Positions 1 to 9,852 of a DNA stretch of 64,000 nt are shown one piece after another. The position numbers and the translations under genes are program-made. Source of the stretch: Rouxiella badensis. Lineage in GTDB: Bacteria > Pseudomonadota > Gammaproteobacteria > Enterobacterales > Enterobacteriaceae. Each line of letters begins with the position of its first letter. The first letter of the stretch is position 1. The stretch covers positions 1 to 64,000 of the forward strand of contig NZ_MRWE01000027.1 in the NCBI RefSeq assembly GCF_002093665.1, read 5' to 3'. The notes below the pieces were generated by a model. The model was given only the letters and a program-made list of their open reading frames with translations, had not been told where the DNA came from and searched no databases.

Positions 1-238
1 CTCATAAACGTTAAGTCATAAAAATAGTTCATTTTTGAACAAAGTGCCACTCTGATTTTATAGAAACTTTACTTACCTGACGCCAAGAGTAGGAAAAAAT
101 CAAGTAAGCTCAAGCGGTCACACCAAAGCTTAATTCGGTTTTTTAATTATAAAAATCAGAATGATACAGAATAACCTTCCGTTGAGGTGTGAAAGAGCAC
201 ACATTTAGAGATTTTATCGAAATGGCATTTCAGAAAGG

Positions 239-295
239 AAAAAACCGGCCAACATGAGGTATTAAACGGGTTTCAAACCTCAGTTGTCCCGGTTT
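239..295 (-). terminator. Rho-independent terminator of the five-repeat protein gene
   Basis: An interrupted inverted repeat pairs AAACCGG (242-248) with CCGGTTT (289-295), then CAAC with GTTG and TGAGGT with ACCTCA, around a 16-base loop. Read on the minus strand the stem ends in a run of six T. It lies just past the stop codon of the leftward gene at 315-1556. The rest of 1-314 is AT-rich and I see no gene in it. Confidence 0.7.
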
Positions 296-314
296 ATAAC
301 GCGATTTATTCGCT

Positions 315-1556
315 TCAGAGTTTACTTTTTTTGCTGCTTGGCGGAAGAATATCGCTGACTGAGCAATCATCGCGATATACCTCAAGCAATAAAGCCTGGT
401 TAAGCTGGGAGTTGAAACTCTCAGAGGGATTGGTTGCAGCCGTCTGCCTGACGTCCAGGGCAGCCTCTAACATAATATTAAATTCAGCATAGTGACTAAA
501 CGTATTTTCGGAGCATCCCACTATAGCGGCGCACTCAGAAGAGGTCAGCTTAGGATGACTGGCTTTAACTCTTCTGGCGAAATACGCGTCGCATTCCCCC
601 GGCACGCGCGGCACCTCCATTCCGGCTTTGACAGCGTTGTCCGACATCCCTATAAATACTTTCATCCGTCTCAGATTATAGGGATCGGTGCCGGATAACG
701 ATGAACATTCTAAAATCGTAAGATGCGGATGGGCTAACTTTATCCGCCGTGCATAAGCACTCATGTTCTCGTCATCTGTTTTTGGACAAGCCATTCTCGC
801 GGCCTGCGCTGTCGGAGATAACTCCCTCAACTCGGGAGTATTTCGCAACTCACGTAAACTGAGACCTGAAATGCAGCTTAAATCCCTTTTACGTAAACCG
901 CTAAAGTTCTTAGTCAGACGCACCGCATAATCTCGGGAAGATTCATCACTGCTTTTCTTTATGGCATCAATTGCCGCTTGAGCAGAGGACGACAAGGTCA
1001 GAAATTCAGGCATTGTTCGCATACGACGTTCCTGTACACCTGATAAGCGACACAGGTCTTTAACGGTAAGTTCGGGGTCGGGAAAAATACTTCTCAGGCG
1101 GCTTACATACTCATGGTCACTCTCGTCAGGCTCTCGCGGCATTAGCCATTGTGCGGCAGCGCCAGACTCGGTTAGCTCATTGAATACAGGAAGATGCCAT
1201 AGTTCGCACGCCCTGACGCCCACAATTTTTGCCGTATTGCTCATGCTTAAGTTTGGATAAAGCATTTTAATACGAAGCGCGTAACTGACTTTGTTTTCAC
1301 TGAAATTACGCTTGGTGCTTAACGGTAACCCATAAAATTCGGCCGTAGAGGGCAGTAAGTCGTTTCCCTTTTGTCTCTCTTGGCAATCCGTTTCAGGATA
1401 CTCAAAAAATGAGTTAGGCCTGGTGGCACTTTGGGAAACGTTAGCGATATTCGGTGGAGGAGTAAGATAATGGGTTGATGATTCAAGCGGCTCGGCGACC
1501 CATGTAAATCTCGCCAAAGGGAGGTGAGTAGAAACACTGAGCGGAATATCACTCAT
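315..1556 (-). CDS. Unrecognised protein with five tandem HTH-like repeats
   Basis: I do not recognise this 413-residue protein. After an N-terminal region of about 85 residues without clear structure, it has five repeats of 57-60 residues, starting near Y92, Y150, Y210, Y268 and Y325. Each begins Y-x-x-R-[LIV], continues with P-x-L-[ST], then a Gly-centred turn ([SV]-G) typical of a helix-turn-helix, and in most units ends with a P-[EV]-F-type segment and a small-residue helix (LSxxAxxA). No signal peptide, membrane segment or enzyme motif is seen. The start has GGGAGAG about eight bases upstream. It is a single gene with its own terminator next to proA, in AT-rich surroundings, which suggests an acquired gene. 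A modular DNA-binding protein or a secreted effector are both possible; neither is shown. Confidence 0.75.
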   Translation of the reverse strand: MSDIPLSVSTHLPLARFTWVAEPLESSTHYLTPPPNIANVSQSATRPNSFFEYPETDCQERQKGNDLLPSTAEFYGLPLSTKRNFSENKVSYALRIKMLYPNLSMSNTAKIVGVRACELWHLPVFNELTESGAAAQWLMPREPDESDHEYVSRLRSIFPDPELTVKDLCRLSGVQERRMRTMPEFLTLSSSAQAAIDAIKKSSDESSRDYAVRLTKNFSGLRKRDLSCISGLSLRELRNTPELRELSPTAQAARMACPKTDDENMSAYARRIKLAHPHLTILECSSLSGTDPYNLRRMKVFIGMSDNAVKAGMEVPRVPGECDAYFARRVKASHPKLTSSECAAIVGCSENTFSHYAEFNIMLEAALDVRQTAATNPSESFNSQLNQALLLEVYRDDCSVSDILPPSSKKSKL

Positions 1557-1815
1557 TAGACTCTCCCTGTGAGAGGGAGCAAAAATTTATAATTAAAATC
1601 AATGATTTGCGTAACTTCCCTGCTCGATTTAGCAGACTCAAAAACTTTATGTCATCCATAACATCGCTCCAATTTTCGGATGACGATAGCACAAATAAAA
1701 GGGGCTAAAATGCAAAAAACGACGTTAATGACGGCTAATAAAATATTTTTATTTTTCCTGTAAGTCACCCTCGGGAAGTTAAATCAGGGTACGAAGAACT
1801 TAAGAGAAATAAATT
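1557..1815. other. AT-rich intergenic region without a visible gene
   Basis: This stretch between the divergent-repeat gene's start and the proBA terminator is AT-rich and holds no convincing ORF or RNA gene. In E. coli a threonine tRNA (thrW) follows proA; no tRNA cloverleaf was seen here. It should contain the promoter of the leftward five-repeat gene. Confidence 0.5.
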
Positions 1816-1853
1816 AAAAAAAACCAGTGTTACGCCAAGCGCTTCACCGGTTT
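1816..1853 (-). terminator. proBA terminator
   Basis: AAACCAGTG (1821-1829) pairs with CACCGGTTT (1845-1853), with one G-T pair. On the minus strand the stem runs into a T tract of eight. It lies about 20 bases past the proA stop codon. Confidence 0.75.
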
Positions 1854-1874
1854 ATTATTTCAAAGGTTTTTAAA

Positions 1875-3128
1875 TCAAGGCCTTACCAAATCATCCCCAT
1901 AGCCGATCCACTTATAGGTGGTCAGCGCCTCGAGGCCCATAGGGCCACGCGCGTGGAGTTTTTGAGTGCTTACCGCCACCTCTGCGCCAAGACCGAACTG
2001 ACCACCGTCTGTGAAGCGGGTGCTGGCATTGACGTAGACGGCCGAGGAGTCAACTTCATTGACGAAGCGTTCTGCACTGCTGATTGAGCGGGTCAGGATG
2101 GCATCGGAATGCTCGGTGCCGTACTGGCGAATATGCGCCACGGCGGCGTCAAGACTGGCTACCACGGTGACATTGAGATCCAGAGACAGCCATTCGTCCT
2201 GGTAGTCTTCTTCCTTTACATCAACGACTCTGGCAGGACCGTCTTTCAGGTGCGGTAACGCGGAGCTGCTGGCGTGCAGTGTCACGCCCGCAAAGTGCAT
2301 TTTCTCGCTCAGCGCAGGCAGGAATCGGCTGGCGATCGCCTCGTGCACCAGCAGGGTCTCAAGACTATTACAGGCGCTTGGGCGCTGAACTTTAGCGCTC
2401 TCAATCACGGTCAAGGCTTTCTCGAAATCAACGCTTTCGTCCACGAAGGTATGGCACACGCCAATCCCGCCGGTGATCACTGGAATGGTAGACTGCTCGC
2501 GACACAGCTTGTGCAGCGCCGCGCCCCCGCGTGGAATGAGCATGTCAATATACTTGTCGAGGCGCAGCATCTCGGCAACCAGCGCGCGGTCCGGGCTTTG
2601 AATAGCCTGAACGGACGCAGCAGGCAGTCCGCACTCTTCGAGCGCTTTCTGAATAACGTTAACGGTCGCCAGATTGGTGTGATGCGTCTCTTTACCGCCG
2701 CGCAAAATCACAGCATTGCCGGTTTTAAGACACAGGCTAGCAACATCGATGGTTACGTTAGGACGCGCTTCGTAAATCACCCCGACAACGCCGAGCGGGA
2801 CGCGGCGACGTTGCAGTTTTAAGCCGCTGTCCATTTGTGCGCCGTCAATGACCTGTCCGACCGGGTCACTCAGTCGGCAGACGTCGCGCACGTCGTTGGC
2901 AATGGCGGTCAGACGCGCTGGCGTCAGCAGCAGTCGGTCGAGCAGCGACTCTTTCATGCCGCTTTCACGCGCGGCCGCCATGTCGAGTTCGTTAGCCTGA
3001 ATAATGCTCTGGCTGTTGGCCTCAAGCATGTCGGCAATCAGCATCAGCGCCGCGTTCTTCTGCGCAGTACTCAATGTAGAAAGCTGGTAGGAAGCCTGTC
3101 TGGCGGCCTTACCCATTTGCTCCAACAT
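1875..3128 (-). CDS. proA: Gamma-glutamyl phosphate reductase (glutamate-5-semialdehyde dehydrogenase)
   Basis: ProA reduces gamma-glutamyl phosphate with NADPH to glutamate-5-semialdehyde, the second step of proline synthesis in the cytosol. The 417-residue length fits the family exactly. The catalytic Cys is in the motif [10 protein letters not shown], and the glycine-rich [11 protein letters not shown] stretch precedes it as in other ProA proteins. It follows proB by nine bases, so the two are surely cotranscribed leftward, ending at the terminator at 1816-1853. Confidence 0.97.
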   Translation of the reverse strand: MLEQMGKAARQASYQLSTLSTAQKNAALMLIADMLEANSQSIIQANELDMAAARESGMKESLLDRLLLTPARLTAIANDVRDVCRLSDPVGQVIDGAQMDSGLKLQRRRVPLGVVGVIYEARPNVTIDVASLCLKTGNAVILRGGKETHHTNLATVNVIQKALEECGLPAASVQAIQSPDRALVAEMLRLDKYIDMLIPRGGAALHKLCREQSTIPVITGGIGVCHTFVDESVDFEKALTVIESAKVQRPSACNSLETLLVHEAIASRFLPALSEKMHFAGVTLHASSSALPHLKDGPARVVDVKEEDYQDEWLSLDLNVTVVASLDAAVAHIRQYGTEHSDAILTRSISSAERFVNEVDSSAVYVNASTRFTDGGQFGLGAEVAVSTQKLHARGPMGLEALTTYKWIGYGDDLVRP

Positions 3129-3137
3129 AATAACTCC

Positions 3138-4241
3138 TTAACTTACGATCATATCGTCGCGGTGAACGGCAACAGGACCGTACTCATATCCGAGGATATC
3201 GCTTATCTGCTGAGAGTGATGACCGGCAATCATACGCATTGCATCACTGTTATAGCGGCTCACGCCGTGCGCCAGGTCACGTCCCGACAGGTTGCGGATG
3301 CGGATCACTTCGCCGCGCGAGAAGTCACCCTTCACGTCGCGGATGCCTTTTGGCAGCAGTGAGCTTCCACGTTCCAGCATGGCGGCAACGGCACCGTCGT
3401 CGACGGTGATTTCACCCGCAGGGGGCGCACCGAAGATCCAGCGTTTACGGTTCTCCAGCGGGGTTTCCATCGCGTGGAAACGGGTACCGACAGAGTGACC
3501 GGCAATCACGTCACCGACCACGCCCGGCAGGCTGCCAGCGGCGATGATGGTATCGATGCCCGCACGGCAGGCGATGTCGGCAGCCTGAAGCTTGGTTGCC
3601 ATGCCGCCAGTGCCGAGTCCGGAAACGCTGTCGCCGGCGATACCACGCAGGGCGTCGTCAATTCCCCTCACCTCGCGGATAAGCTCTGCGTCAGGGTTGG
3701 TGCGCGGATCGGCGGTAAACAGGCCGGGCTGATCGGTCAGCAACAGCAGTTTATCTGCACCCGCGAGAATAGCGGCCAGTGCAGAAAGATTGTCGTTATC
3801 GCCTACTTTAATCTCGGCGGTGGCAACGGCGTCATTCTCGTTGATCACCGGTACGATATGATTATCGAGCAACGCATTCATGGTGTCGCGGGCATTCAGA
3901 AAACGCTCGCGATCTTCGAGATCGGCACGGGTCAGCAGCATCTGCCCGACGTGGATCCCATAGATCGAGAACAGCTGTTCCCACAGTTGGATCAAACGGC
4001 TTTGACCTACCGCCGCCAGCAGCTGCTTGGAGGCGATGGTGGCGGGGAGTTCGGGGTAGCCAAGGTGCTCGCGTCCGGCTGCAATCGCGCCAGAGGTGAC
4101 GATAACAATACGATGCCCTGCCGCGTGTTGCTGAGCGCACTGGCGCACCAGTTCAACAATGTGGGCACGGTTAAGGCGGCGTGAGCCACCGGTGAGCACG
4201 CTGGTGCCCAGTTTTACAACCAACGTTTGGCTGCCACTCAT
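3138..4241 (-). CDS. proB: Glutamate 5-kinase
   Basis: ProB phosphorylates glutamate to gamma-glutamyl phosphate, the first and feedback-controlled step of proline synthesis. The 367-residue protein has an N-terminal amino acid kinase domain ([10 protein letters not shown] at the start, NENDAVAT and GTGGMATK further on) and a C-terminal PUA domain from about residue 275. Length matches E. coli ProB. The reading frame starts at the ATG at 4241, directly upstream of proA. Confidence 0.97.
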   Translation of the reverse strand: MSGSQTLVVKLGTSVLTGGSRRLNRAHIVELVRQCAQQHAAGHRIVIVTSGAIAAGREHLGYPELPATIASKQLLAAVGQSRLIQLWEQLFSIYGIHVGQMLLTRADLEDRERFLNARDTMNALLDNHIVPVINENDAVATAEIKVGDNDNLSALAAILAGADKLLLLTDQPGLFTADPRTNPDAELIREVRGIDDALRGIAGDSVSGLGTGGMATKLQAADIACRAGIDTIIAAGSLPGVVGDVIAGHSVGTRFHAMETPLENRKRWIFGAPPAGEITVDDGAVAAMLERGSSLLPKGIRDVKGDFSRGEVIRIRNLSGRDLAHGVSRYNSDAMRMIAGHHSQQISDILGYEYGPVAVHRDDMIVS

Positions 4242-4321
4242 AATCTTTCTGCCATTTGTCTTGAATTAAAGAATCGAAAGGACGTATGCCGTCACTATGC
4301 TGTCTTTTTAACAGTTGGGGC

Positions 4322-4345
4322 GCGTTATGCCAACTGACATAACGC
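4322..4345. repeat. Perfect 8-bp inverted repeat upstream of proB
   Basis: GCGTTATG (4322-4329) and CATAACGC (4338-4345) form a perfect inverted repeat with an 8-base spacer in the 144-bp gap between crl and proB. No T run follows on either strand, so an operator or transcript hairpin is as likely as a crl terminator. Confidence 0.5.
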
Positions 4346-4385
4346 TAAATAATGACATACAAATTGGATAGAGCGAAATCCAGCT

Positions 4386-4787
4386 TTATGCGGGAAGCTT
4401 GATGGGGTCTTTGGGAAGTTCTTCTGCGGGTTCGAGCTTGAGTTCCATTTCCACAATCATCGCGTTCAGGTTCTTATAAAAATCCTGCAGCGTGGTTTCA
4501 AGCTTCTCCATCACTTCAGTATTTTTAATCTGTTGAGCTTTCCAATTACCATCCTTGTCGAATAGGCCATATTCGTAAACATAGGTAAAACGGTCGCTTT
4601 CAGCCTGCAGCTCAATCCACCATCCCCAGAATTCACGTTTCTCGGGTGCTGGCTTCACGTTAACGCAAACTGCCAGACAATCGAAGAAGAAACGCTCGTT
4701 CTCGCATTTCGCTTCGCGGATATAAGGGCCTAACGTGCCGAAACGTTTCATCAGTCTGCTTTTAGGATGACCACTTGGTAACGTCAT
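4386..4787 (-). CDS. crl: Sigma factor-binding protein Crl
   Basis: Crl helps assemble RNA polymerase with sigma S and so raises stationary-phase gene expression. The start is set at the ATG at 4787, which has a strong AAGGAGGT Shine-Dalgarno eight bases upstream and gives [12 protein letters not shown], the family N-terminus; this yields 133 residues, the E. coli length. The conserved FWGWWIEL segment is present. Its place between proB and frsA is the usual one in Enterobacterales. Confidence 0.95.
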   Translation of the reverse strand: MTLPSGHPKSRLMKRFGTLGPYIREAKCENERFFFDCLAVCVNVKPAPEKREFWGWWIELQAESDRFTYVYEYGLFDKDGNWKAQQIKNTEVMEKLETTLQDFYKNLNAMIVEMELKLEPAEELPKDPIKLPA

Positions 4788-4849
4788 GTACAACCTCCTT
4801 ATGTAGACCCACATTTGTAGCAAACCGTTAAGAATTAGCAATCTATTTG

Positions 4850-6097
4850 TTATTCAATTTTTAGTTTCAACCACTGGCAAATATCTTTTAGCGCCTTGTC
4901 ATAGCCGCCATACAGCGGCTTTGAGGGGATAGCAATAACCTTGCCGTCGGGGCTGGAATCCGCTATCAGCCTCGATTCTTCTTTCGGACTGAAGGGATCG
5001 TTGTCCCAATAACAGGACAGCATCGGCACCGGTGTTCGTCGGCCCAGCAGTCCCTGCATTTTCAGAGAATACCGATTCAGCTCCACCTTGAGCGCCGCGT
5101 CACTGGCGTAATGCATGCCGATGCGGCTCGCCAGCACGTCCATATACATATCGGGGATACGTTTTTGGCAGGCGCTGTCGGTGAGCATCTGATGGACGAT
5201 AGGCCCAAGACAGGCAACCGCCTTGATGCGGCGTGGCTCAAGATAAGCAAGCCGCACGGCCACGTTGCCGCCGAAACGAGTACCAAAGACGGCGATGCGC
5301 GTCGCGTTCACCCACGGAATTTTATCCAGCCGAGTCAGCACCTGCTGATGTAACGCGCTGGTGTCCTGCGTCAGTTTGGCGTGCGCCGAGAATCCGACCG
5401 ATGGCATGTCGATAGTAATCATTGCTATACCGAGCGGTGCCAGGTAGCTGCGGAACAGGCGGTGATAATCGCTCTGTAAGGCATCCAGCCCACCGCAAAC
5501 CAGTACGGCGGGAAAGGGGGCTTCACCCTGATTCGGCAAATGAACAAATCCGACGATAGGCTTAGTCCCTTCAACCGGCAGAGAAAACTCTTTCAGTTTA
5601 TAGCTCGACCCCTCGGCAGATTGCTCGAAGGCCTTATTGCCCAAGACCTCGGCCTGCTCGGCGAGTGCATCACCTTTAATGTGCGGATAACCGGCAATGC
5701 TGTAAAAGTTGGCGGCCTTTAGCCAATACTCGCTGGCCTTTTCGGCGTGCGGCTCTTCCTGTGCTTTCTTCTGCCAAAACATTGCCTGATTCGACCACTC
5801 GTAGATCCAGTTGCCGCCGCGATAACCGACCACGGTATCGAGCAGCTGGGCGTCGGTTCGCTCGGCGGTCGAAACGGCAATGCGGGACAAGACCTCTTCA
5901 ACCTCAAGGGGATCAATACCGCGCCACAGCCACATCAGGCGGTTAATTATCCTGTACCAGCAAGGTGCCGAGTCTCCTTCGAGCGCAGAATGGACAGTGG
6001 GCGAGGAATGACGATCGGATCGCGCGACCAGCGTGGAAGTCTCAGGATATTTAAATCTTGGTTTGAACAGTTTTTCAGAAAGATTCGTGGGCGCCAT
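4850..6097 (-). CDS. frsA: FrsA family alpha/beta hydrolase (fermentation-respiration switch protein)
   Basis: A cytosolic alpha/beta-hydrolase-fold protein, described in E. coli as an esterase that binds unphosphorylated enzyme IIA-Glc. The start at 6097 ([15 protein letters not shown]) has GAGGAAG upstream and matches the family N-terminus, giving 415 residues. The segments [12 protein letters not shown] and [10 protein letters not shown] and the C-terminal [13 protein letters not shown] are as in E. coli FrsA. As in E. coli FrsA, the position of a nucleophile elbow reads FGTRFGGN, without the classic GxSxG serine, so the catalytic claim should be treated with care. Confidence 0.93.
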   Translation of the reverse strand: MAPTNLSEKLFKPRFKYPETSTLVARSDRHSSPTVHSALEGDSAPCWYRIINRLMWLWRGIDPLEVEEVLSRIAVSTAERTDAQLLDTVVGYRGGNWIYEWSNQAMFWQKKAQEEPHAEKASEYWLKAANFYSIAGYPHIKGDALAEQAEVLGNKAFEQSAEGSSYKLKEFSLPVEGTKPIVGFVHLPNQGEAPFPAVLVCGGLDALQSDYHRLFRSYLAPLGIAMITIDMPSVGFSAHAKLTQDTSALHQQVLTRLDKIPWVNATRIAVFGTRFGGNVAVRLAYLEPRRIKAVACLGPIVHQMLTDSACQKRIPDMYMDVLASRIGMHYASDAALKVELNRYSLKMQGLLGRRTPVPMLSCYWDNDPFSPKEESRLIADSSPDGKVIAIPSKPLYGGYDKALKDICQWLKLKIE

Positions 6098-6197
6098 AAC
6101 AGTTAACTTCCTCTTTTGGCAGATGAGAAGGCGCGGGCGCACCCTCCCCAGCCTCGGATTATAACAAAGTCTGGCGAAGTCGTATCAGGACCTAAAT

Positions 6198-6224
6198 CAA
6201 AAACGCCCGCAGAGGCGGGCGTTT
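6198..6224 (-). terminator. gpt terminator
   Basis: AAACGCCCGC (6201-6210) and GCGGGCGTTT (6215-6224) form a perfect 10-bp stem with an AGAG loop. On the minus strand a T run follows. It lies 33 bases past the gpt stop and upstream of frsA. Confidence 0.85.
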
Positions 6225-6256
6225 GGCGCGATTAAGATTCTCCCGCTTAACGGGGA

Positions 6257-6715
6257 TTACTTACCTGCGATAGGTGGAACGAAGACGACGCCCATATCCC
6301 ATGGCTGTTCGATCCAGGTGTTTTGTGGGATATCTACCACATAATCATCAACCAGCGGACGACCAGCCGGTTTTGCGAACACGGTCACGAAATGAGCTTT
6401 GGGATACATTTCACGGATAGCCTGCGCGGTACCCCCGGTATCAACCAGATCGTCAATTACGATAAAGCCTTCGCCATCGCCTTCTGCACGCTTAAGGACG
6501 TGCATTTCACGCTGATTGTCGTGGTCATAGCTGGAGATGCACACGGTATCAACGTGACGGATGTTTAACTCACGAGCCAGCAACGCTGCTGGAACCAGGC
6601 CACCACGGCTAACGGCAATAATGCCGGTCCATTGTTCTACCGGCAGCAGGCGCTTAGCCAACGTGCGGGCGTGAATTTGCAGCATGTCCCAAGTTACAAC
6701 GTACTTTTCGCTCAT
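6257..6715 (-). CDS. gpt: Xanthine-guanine phosphoribosyltransferase
   Basis: Gpt salvages guanine, xanthine and, less well, hypoxanthine to their nucleotides using PRPP. The 152-residue protein matches E. coli Gpt in length and carries the PRPP loop [12 protein letters not shown] near residue 90 and the base-binding TWIEQPWD close to the C-terminus. It is divergent from pepD and has its own terminator. Purine catabolism genes lie 17 kb away and are not linked to it. Confidence 0.97.
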   Translation of the reverse strand: MSEKYVVTWDMLQIHARTLAKRLLPVEQWTGIIAVSRGGLVPAALLARELNIRHVDTVCISSYDHDNQREMHVLKRAEGDGEGFIVIDDLVDTGGTAQAIREMYPKAHFVTVFAKPAGRPLVDDYVVDIPQNTWIEQPWDMGVVFVPPIAGK

Positions 6716-6961
6716 TTTTTAACTCTCAAGATAGGGATCCCCAGCCTTTAAGATTAACGGCTTTTAAAAAATTTATTCAGGGAAAAATTGTTGCGCGAGA
6801 TTATAGTGAGTCCTGCGGCTAAAAACCAGCGGTTATCCCGTACGCAAAGGCCAAAATTAGCGAATTATCCCCTTTGCCTATCGCGCACAGCGCCGGAGAA
6901 AGTGCTATTCTGTCGGCCATCTCGTCACATCTTTTGACCATCCAAAACCGGGAGACTCACA

Positions 6962-8422
6962 GTGTCTGAACTGTCTCAACTTTCTCCACAACCGTTGTGG
7001 GATATTTTTGCTAAAGTTTGCTCTATTCCTCATCCTTCTTATCATGAAGAAGAGCTGGCAAAACACATTGTAGACTGGGCCGCCGAACAAGGTATCCATG
7101 CAGAGCGCGACCAGGTGGGCAATATCCTGCTGCGCAAGCCCGCAACGGCAGGCATGGAAAACCGTAAACCAGTTGTGCTGCAAGCGCACCTTGACATGGT
7201 TCCACAAAAAAACAACGACACCGTTCATGACTTCCTGAAAGATCCTATTCAGCCCTACGTTGATAACGGCTGGGTTAAAGCACGCGGCACCACGCTGGGA
7301 GCCGATAACGGCATCGGTCTGGCGTCTGCTCTGGCAGCACTGGTTGATAAAAGCGTTGAGCACGGCCCGCTGGAAGTGCTGCTGACCATGACCGAAGAAG
7401 CCGGTATGGATGGCGCATTTGGACTCCAGCCAAACTGGCTGCAGGCTGAAATTCTGATCAACACCGACTCGGAAACCGAGGGTGAGATCTACATGGGTTG
7501 CGCCGGGGGTATCGACTTTATCACCACCCTGCCTCTGCAACGTGAAGCGGTACCGGCGGGTTTCACTCCGTTGAAGCTGACGCTGAAAGGCCTGAAAGGC
7601 GGCCACTCCGGTGCTGAAATTCACCTGGGTCTGGGCAACGCTAACAAGCTGCTGGCCCGTTTCCTGTGCGAACATGCCGAGAAACTGAACGTACGTCTGC
7701 TGGACTTCACCGGCGGCACGCTGCGTAACGCCATCCCGCGCGAAGCTATCGCGCAGTTGGCCGTTCCTGCCGACAAGGTCGAAGCGTTCAAAGCTGCCGC
7801 TGATGAATTCCTGGCAACCGTACAGTTTGAACTGGCGGCCGTTGAGAAAAACATCAAGCTGTTGGTTGAAGACTTCGCAACCAGCACCCAAGCGCTGAAT
7901 AAAGACAGCCAGAGCCGTTTCCTGGGCCTGCTGAACGCGACGCCAAACGGCGTGATCCGCATGAGCGATGACGTAAAAGGCGTAGTTGAAACCTCCCTCA
8001 ACGTTGGCGTTGTTACGATGAAAGAAGGCGAAGCAGAAATCATCTGCCTAATTCGTTCTCTTATCGATAGCGGTAAAGACTACGTGGTGAGCATGCTGAC
8101 TTCCGTAGGCCAGCTGGCGGGCGCAATCACCAAGCCGAAAGGCGGCTATCCAGGCTGGAAACCCGATCCGGAATCACCGGTGATGGCGCAGGTTCGCGAA
8201 ATCTATCAGGGTCTGTTCAATAAAACCCCGAACATCATGGTTATCCACGCAGGCCTGGAATGTGGTCTGTTCAAGAAGCCTTATCCGGAGATGGATATGG
8301 TCTCGATTGGGCCGACCATTACCGGACCTCACTCACCGGATGAGCAAGTGCACATCGGCAGCGTTGACCTGTATTGGCAGCTGTTGACGGCGCTGCTGAA
8401 GGCAATTCCAGAACGCGGTTAA
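6962..8422 (+). CDS. pepD: Aminoacyl-histidine dipeptidase (peptidase D)
   Basis: PepD is a cytosolic zinc metallopeptidase of family M20 that cleaves dipeptides such as carnosine. The start is a GTG at 6962 with GGGAG upstream and gives MSELSQLSPQPLW, the family start. The 486 residues include the M20 motifs LQAHLDMVPQ (metal His and catalytic Asp), GADNGIG, MTEEAGMDGAFGL (catalytic Glu) and the C-terminal HAGLECG and GPHSPDE. A long antisense reading frame over its first half is a codon-bias shadow. Confidence 0.97.
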   Translation: MSELSQLSPQPLWDIFAKVCSIPHPSYHEEELAKHIVDWAAEQGIHAERDQVGNILLRKPATAGMENRKPVVLQAHLDMVPQKNNDTVHDFLKDPIQPYVDNGWVKARGTTLGADNGIGLASALAALVDKSVEHGPLEVLLTMTEEAGMDGAFGLQPNWLQAEILINTDSETEGEIYMGCAGGIDFITTLPLQREAVPAGFTPLKLTLKGLKGGHSGAEIHLGLGNANKLLARFLCEHAEKLNVRLLDFTGGTLRNAIPREAIAQLAVPADKVEAFKAAADEFLATVQFELAAVEKNIKLLVEDFATSTQALNKDSQSRFLGLLNATPNGVIRMSDDVKGVVETSLNVGVVTMKEGEAEIICLIRSLIDSGKDYVVSMLTSVGQLAGAITKPKGGYPGWKPDPESPVMAQVREIYQGLFNKTPNIMVIHAGLECGLFKKPYPEMDMVSIGPTITGPHSPDEQVHIGSVDLYWQLLTALLKAIPERG

Positions 8423-8437
8423 TTTCTAAAATGCGTC

Positions 8438-8498
8438 AATCCCCATTAGATTTCAGGCAGCAAGTGCGTTGGCTGCGTGAAGGATGATGGGGATTTTT
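8438..8498 (+). terminator. pepD terminator, abutting the dinB stop codon
   Basis: AATCCCCAT (8438-8446) pairs with ATGGGGATT (8487-8495), enclosing a second stem (GCAGC with GCTGC), followed by a short T run on the plus strand. The hairpin ends at the stop codon of the convergent dinB gene, so it may serve both. Confidence 0.65.
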
Positions 8499-9555
8499 AT
8501 TCCCAGGGTAATAAAAGCTGCCGTTCTATTTGCGGATCCTGTAGCGTGACGTGCAGTCCGACCAGCCTGACGCCTCGCCCTCCCCGACGCATTTCCCAGG
8601 CTTCTCTCGCCACCTTGAGCAAATCATCTTTATTGAGTATCGGCCAGACATGCTCCTGCGTCGTTTGCTGAAAATCATGGAATTTGAGTTTAACGCCCTG
8701 ACGCGCGATACGCAGACTGGGGCTCACGCGGGTCAAACGCGTCTCAAGCTCGGGATATAAACGCTCAATCAGCGCCACACAGCTTTCCCAGTCGTGAATA
8801 TCTTCCGCCAGTGTACGTTCGACGCCGACCGATTTACGCAGGCGCTCAGCTGAAATCTCACGTTCGTCGATTCCCTGACAGCGCTCCCAAAGTACCCGAC
8901 CAAACTTGCCAAACCTTTTCAGCAACAGCGCCACATCATAGCGCTGTACATCCCCACAGGTGATAAGCCCCTGCTCTTCGAGTTTGGCCGCCGTGACTTT
9001 CCCAACGCCAGGAATTTTAGCCAGCGGCAGATCTTGCAAAAAATCGGCCACCTTGTCCGGCGTGATGACGAACTGTCCGTTGGGCTTGTTCAGATCAGAG
9101 GCGATTTTCGCTAAAAATTTGATGGGCGCAATACCCGCCGACGCGGTGAGATTAAGCTCGTCGGAAATGGCCTGGCGGATCTCGCTGGCAATCAGCGTCG
9201 CCGAGCCGCTACAGTGCGGGCTGTTGGTGACGTCGAGATAGGCTTCGTCGAGAGAAAGCGGTTCAATCAGCGGAGTATAACGAGAGAAAATCTGCCGAAT
9301 ATGCCGCGACGCTTCTTTATAGGCTTCTCCCCTGCCGGGAATGACTTTCAGATGCGGACACAGCTTGAGTGCCATCGCGGTGGACATAGCACTGTGTACG
9401 CCGTAGCGTCGCGCCGGATAGTTCGCGGTGCTTATCACCCCACGCCGCTCTTTACTGCCGCCGATGGCCAGCGGGATATCGCGCAGTGAGGGATCGTCGC
9501 GCATTTCAACGGCGGCGAAAAAGCAGTCCATGTCGACGTGAATGATCTTGCGCAT
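8497..9555 (-). CDS. dinB: DNA polymerase IV
   Basis: An error-prone Y-family polymerase that bypasses lesions and is induced in the SOS response. The start at 9555 gives [14 protein letters not shown], the E. coli-type N-terminus, and 352 residues (351 in E. coli). The catalytic acidic residues are seen in HVDMDCF and SLDEAYLDV, and the helix-hairpin-helix region in [16 protein letters not shown] LexA box lies 24 bases upstream. The C-terminus LLLPWE resembles the beta-clamp-binding tail of Pol IV. Confidence 0.97.
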   Translation of the reverse strand: MRKIIHVDMDCFFAAVEMRDDPSLRDIPLAIGGSKERRGVISTANYPARRYGVHSAMSTAMALKLCPHLKVIPGRGEAYKEASRHIRQIFSRYTPLIEPLSLDEAYLDVTNSPHCSGSATLIASEIRQAISDELNLTASAGIAPIKFLAKIASDLNKPNGQFVITPDKVADFLQDLPLAKIPGVGKVTAAKLEEQGLITCGDVQRYDVALLLKRFGKFGRVLWERCQGIDEREISAERLRKSVGVERTLAEDIHDWESCVALIERLYPELETRLTRVSPSLRIARQGVKLKFHDFQQTTQEHVWPILNKDDLLKVAREAWEMRRGGRGVRLVGLHVTLQDPQIERQLLLPWE

Positions 9556-9578
9556 AGCCCCCCTCCGCTTTCTGATAA

Positions 9579-9594
9579 CTGTATAAGTATACAG
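9579..9594. promoter_or_regulatory. LexA (SOS) box of dinB
   Basis: CTGTATAAGTATACAG matches the CTG-N10-CAG LexA consensus fully, with an AT-rich core. It is placed where it would block dinB transcription. The rest of the 297-bp dinB-dpaA gap is AT-rich without another gene. Confidence 0.92.
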
Positions 9595-9852
9595 TGAGCT
9601 TTCCAAATCTCAAGCCTTCACCGCGGGCTATTAATCGCCTTAATTTAGCTTAATTTGTGGGAGTTTTGTAAAAAGCTGCAAATAAAGGCTTTTTTTAGCC
9701 CGTTATAGAAATAAATTACATTTCTTACCATTGATAAAAAATTAATCAGTATTAAGATGGCTGCGTTCAAGGTTAGTGAATATCAGTGGCAGTCCGCGAC
9801 GTCTGGTTTGCGGATAATAAATAATAGAGTTGTATATAAAGCAGGATTAAGA

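Noticed and set aside
1557-1874. A tRNA-Thr gene or att site next to proA
   Set aside because: No cloverleaf, CCA end or duplicated att-like sequence was seen, and no integrase lies nearby.
6905-7891. A 328-codon minus-strand frame antisense to pepD
   Set aside because: pepD has all M20 motifs and a good start; the antisense frame has no family motifs and is explained by codon bias.
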